Source: an uncultured Bacteroidales bacterium
Lineage (GTDB): Bacteria; Bacteroidota; Bacteroidia; Bacteroidales; UBA932
Reading direction: 5' to 3'
Assembly (NCBI GenBank): GCA_937901105.1
Contig: CALCHD010000174.1
Span: forward strand, 1-7,057
Length of the DNA: 7,057 nucleotides
Shown: in pieces, positions 5,439-7,057 of the stretch
How positions within the stretch are numbered: the stretch's first letter is position 1
Layout of the letters: every line of letters starts with the position of its first letter
Notes under the pieces: model-generated
Databases searched by the model: none
Seen by the model: only the letters and a program-made list of their open reading frames with translations
What the model was told of the DNA's origin: nothing
Position numbers and translations under genes: made by a program

Positions 5439-7057
5439 ATGTTTTTACATTATCTGACATTAGCTTTAAGGAACCTGGCCAAGTACAAGGTACAGAATCT
5501 CATTTGCATTCTTGGCCTGGCCGTTGGCGTTTTGTGCTTTACAATATGCCTTTATTGTACACGTTATGTGCTTTCTGTTGATGAGTGCTTTTCAAATAAG
5601 GAGAGAATTGCGCATGTCCGTATGGTAAGTAAGGACGACAGGACCAGTTTTGCCAGCACTTGTACCGCAATGGTTGATGAATTGAGGAGCATGAACATTC
5701 CTCAGCTCAGGAGTATTGTTCCCATTGCCTACCCAAGGGAGATGACTTTCAATTGTTCCGTGTCTGAGAATCTTGTTTTGCCTTATACTCTGCAGTCAAT
5801 TGAGACCGATGGGGAGTTTCTGGATGTGTTTACCCCTGAAATTATTGCCGGTACATGGGAGAGTGCTGTAAATATGCAAAATTCCATTGTAATCTCAGAA
5901 TCTGCAGCAACAAGGATTTTTGGAAGCTCTCCAGATGCTCTTGGAAAGAATCTGGTATTGACCCACAGGATATGGTCTTCTCCAAAATCTACCCCAAAAA
6001 ACGGTGGCATATCCTATACAGTGGCTGCGGTGATGAGGGATTTTCCCGGAAACAACTCCCTCAGTTTTATGAATTCATTGGATATCCTCAGGCTCAATGA
6101 TTCAGAAGGTGTAATCAATTATGTAAAACGGAACCCTTCTGCAAAAGAGAACACAACCGGTACAAATACTTATGTGCTTTTGAATGAGGGATTCAGCGGT
6201 AAAGACTTAAGGGAATGGTTGCTTAAAAATGACTATTCCTACAAAACGTTAGGGATGGATGCCATTGTTGATGCAACTCCTCTTGGAGTACAAGAATCAT
6301 TTTATCTTATTGCATTCATTACCGGAGCAATAGGAATATTGATCCTCTCAATTTCATTGTTGAACTTCTTCAATTTCCTTGTCTCTGTATTCTATAACAA
6401 GACCAGAGAGTTCTCCCTAAGAAAAGTGTACGGAGGGGAGTTCTGGCATCTGTTCAGGCAACTGTATGTGCAGGCTGCCATAGTTGTGCTTGTTTCTTGC
6501 CTTTTAATGCTCTCAATCATAGAGATCATTGGCGGTTCATTGAGCCTTACAATAGATATTATTGAACTGAATTTCCTTGTAAGCAAACGGATTCTGGTTG
6601 CTCACGCGCTGCAATATACTGCAATGCTGTTGGTCGTTTGTGCATTGATTTGCCTGGTTGTAACAATAAGACTCTATAAGATATCAGTTTATACAGGTAT
6701 CAGGAAGAAGGTTGTTTCAAATAAAGTTGTCGGGAGGAACATTATGCTCTGGTGGCAGATATTCATTTGCTGGATATTCCTGGGTCTTGTTGGGGGGCTT
6801 TACATGCAGAGCAGAAAGAGTTCGGGAATAATGTTCTCTGAGCTTCCAAAAGATACTAAAAGTTCCATTGTAAGTGTAAACCTCAATTATTCATTTGTAA
6901 ATGAAGAGTGGAAACGTGTGATGATTGACAAGTTCTCAAAACACTCATCTGTACAGGAGATGCTTCTTACCGACGGATCTTTATGTGAAGGCTTCTCCGG
7001 AAATTCCCGTATCTTTTGGGAATGGGATGAGAATGATTATGAGAAATGGTTTGATGT
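5439..7057 (+). CDS. ABC-transporter permease, FtsX/MacB-like (3' end outside window)
   Basis: The frame is open from ATG 5439 to the window end: 539 complete codons with no stop. It is an inner-membrane permease of the MacB_PCD/FtsX type, which works with a separate ATP-binding protein in export or envelope tasks. The N-terminus (HYLTLALRNLAKYK, then a hydrophobic helix at about 19-41) is the standard opening of Bacteroidota members. A large extracytoplasmic domain follows (about 42-285), containing SIVISESAATRIFG (149-162) and YTVAAVMRDFP (193-203), typical of the periplasmic core domain. Three helices come next (about 286-317, 342-365, 388-411), with the FtsX-type cytoplasmic motif REFSLRKVYGG at 323-333. 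A fifth helix (about 436-456) begins a second extracytoplasmic segment, as expected if the gene encodes the usual two-repeat protein of roughly 780-800 aa. No ATPase, HlyD or TolC-like partner is within the window. Substrate unknown. The sigma-54 promoter upstream suggests signal-controlled expression. Confidence 0.88.
   Translation, partial: MFLHYLTLALRNLAKYKVQNLICILGLAVGVLCFTICLYCTRYVLSVDECFSNKERIAHVRMVSKDDRTSFASTCTAMVDELRSMNIPQLRSIVPIAYPREMTFNCSVSENLVLPYTLQSIETDGEFLDVFTPEIIAGTWESAVNMQNSIVISESAATRIFGSSPDALGKNLVLTHRIWSSPKSTPKNGGISYTVAAVMRDFPGNNSLSFMNSLDILRLNDSEGVINYVKRNPSAKENTTGTNTYVLLNEGFSGKDLREWLLKNDYSYKTLGMDAIVDATPLGVQESFYLIAFITGAIGILILSISLLNFFNFLVSVFYNKTREFSLRKVYGGEFWHLFRQLYVQAAIVVLVSCLLMLSIIEIIGGSLSLTIDIIELNFLVSKRILVAHALQYTAMLLVVCALICLVVTIRLYKISVYTGIRKKVVSNKVVGRNIMLWWQIFICWIFLGLVGGLYMQSRKSSGIMFSELPKDTKSSIVSVNLNYSFVNEEWKRVMIDKFSKHSSVQEMLLTDGSLCEGFSGNSRIFWEWDENDYEKWFD

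Noticed and set aside
5783..6100. Open frames of 75 codons (minus) and 81 codons (plus) inside the permease gene
   Set aside because: The main plus frame is open from 5439 to the window end and carries MacB_PCD/FtsX features throughout; the short frames are shadows.

Overview
The window reads as a chromosomal segment of a Bacteroidota bacterium, most likely order Bacteroidales. The evidence is the protein sequence style of all six genes, start codons preceded by A/T-rich leaders rather than strong Shine-Dalgarno sequences, a TAnnTTTG-type promoter element, and the pairing of a sigma-54 response regulator and NtrB/NtrY-like kinase with an FtsX/MacB-type permease. There is no sign of an insertion sequence, integrase, tRNA, rRNA or CRISPR array. 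The genus cannot be fixed from this sequence.

Left part (1-2850, plus strand): three branched-chain amino acid genes lie head to tail with 15 and 24 nt gaps. They are the C-terminal half of ketol-acid reductoisomerase (ilvC, cut by the window edge), short-form threonine deaminase (ilvA) and a branched-chain aminotransferase (ilvE). IlvA makes 2-oxobutyrate, the isoleucine-specific precursor; IlvC acts on the acetohydroxy acids; IlvE does the final transamination. The unit ends in a 12-bp hairpin that is well placed to terminate the convergent unit as well.

Middle (2900-5221, minus strand): a two-gene two-component system. The upstream gene is an NtrC-family response regulator (receiver, sigma-54 AAA+ and Fis-type DNA-binding domains). 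Nine nt after it comes a membrane histidine kinase with two transmembrane helices and almost no extracytoplasmic loop. The regulator has two departures from the family consensus in key loops: GAFTDA instead of GAFTGA, and Asn-Glu instead of Asp-Glu at Walker B.

Right part (5222-7057): a 217-bp divergent control region, then the first ~540 codons of an ABC-transporter permease with FtsX/MacB-like architecture, running off the right edge. The control region is the most interesting part. It holds a near-consensus sigma-54 promoter (GG-N10-GC) pointing at the permease, and two TGTG...CACA inverted repeats centred about 110 and 90 bp upstream of the predicted start. Their right half-sites are 21 bp apart, two helical turns. 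A third related half-site overlaps the regulator's own likely -7 element.

Together the right half looks like a self-contained circuit: kinase -> sigma-54 activator -> tandem upstream sites -> sigma-54 promoter -> membrane permease, possibly with autoregulation. The parts are of known families. The circuit as wired here is my inference from the sequence.
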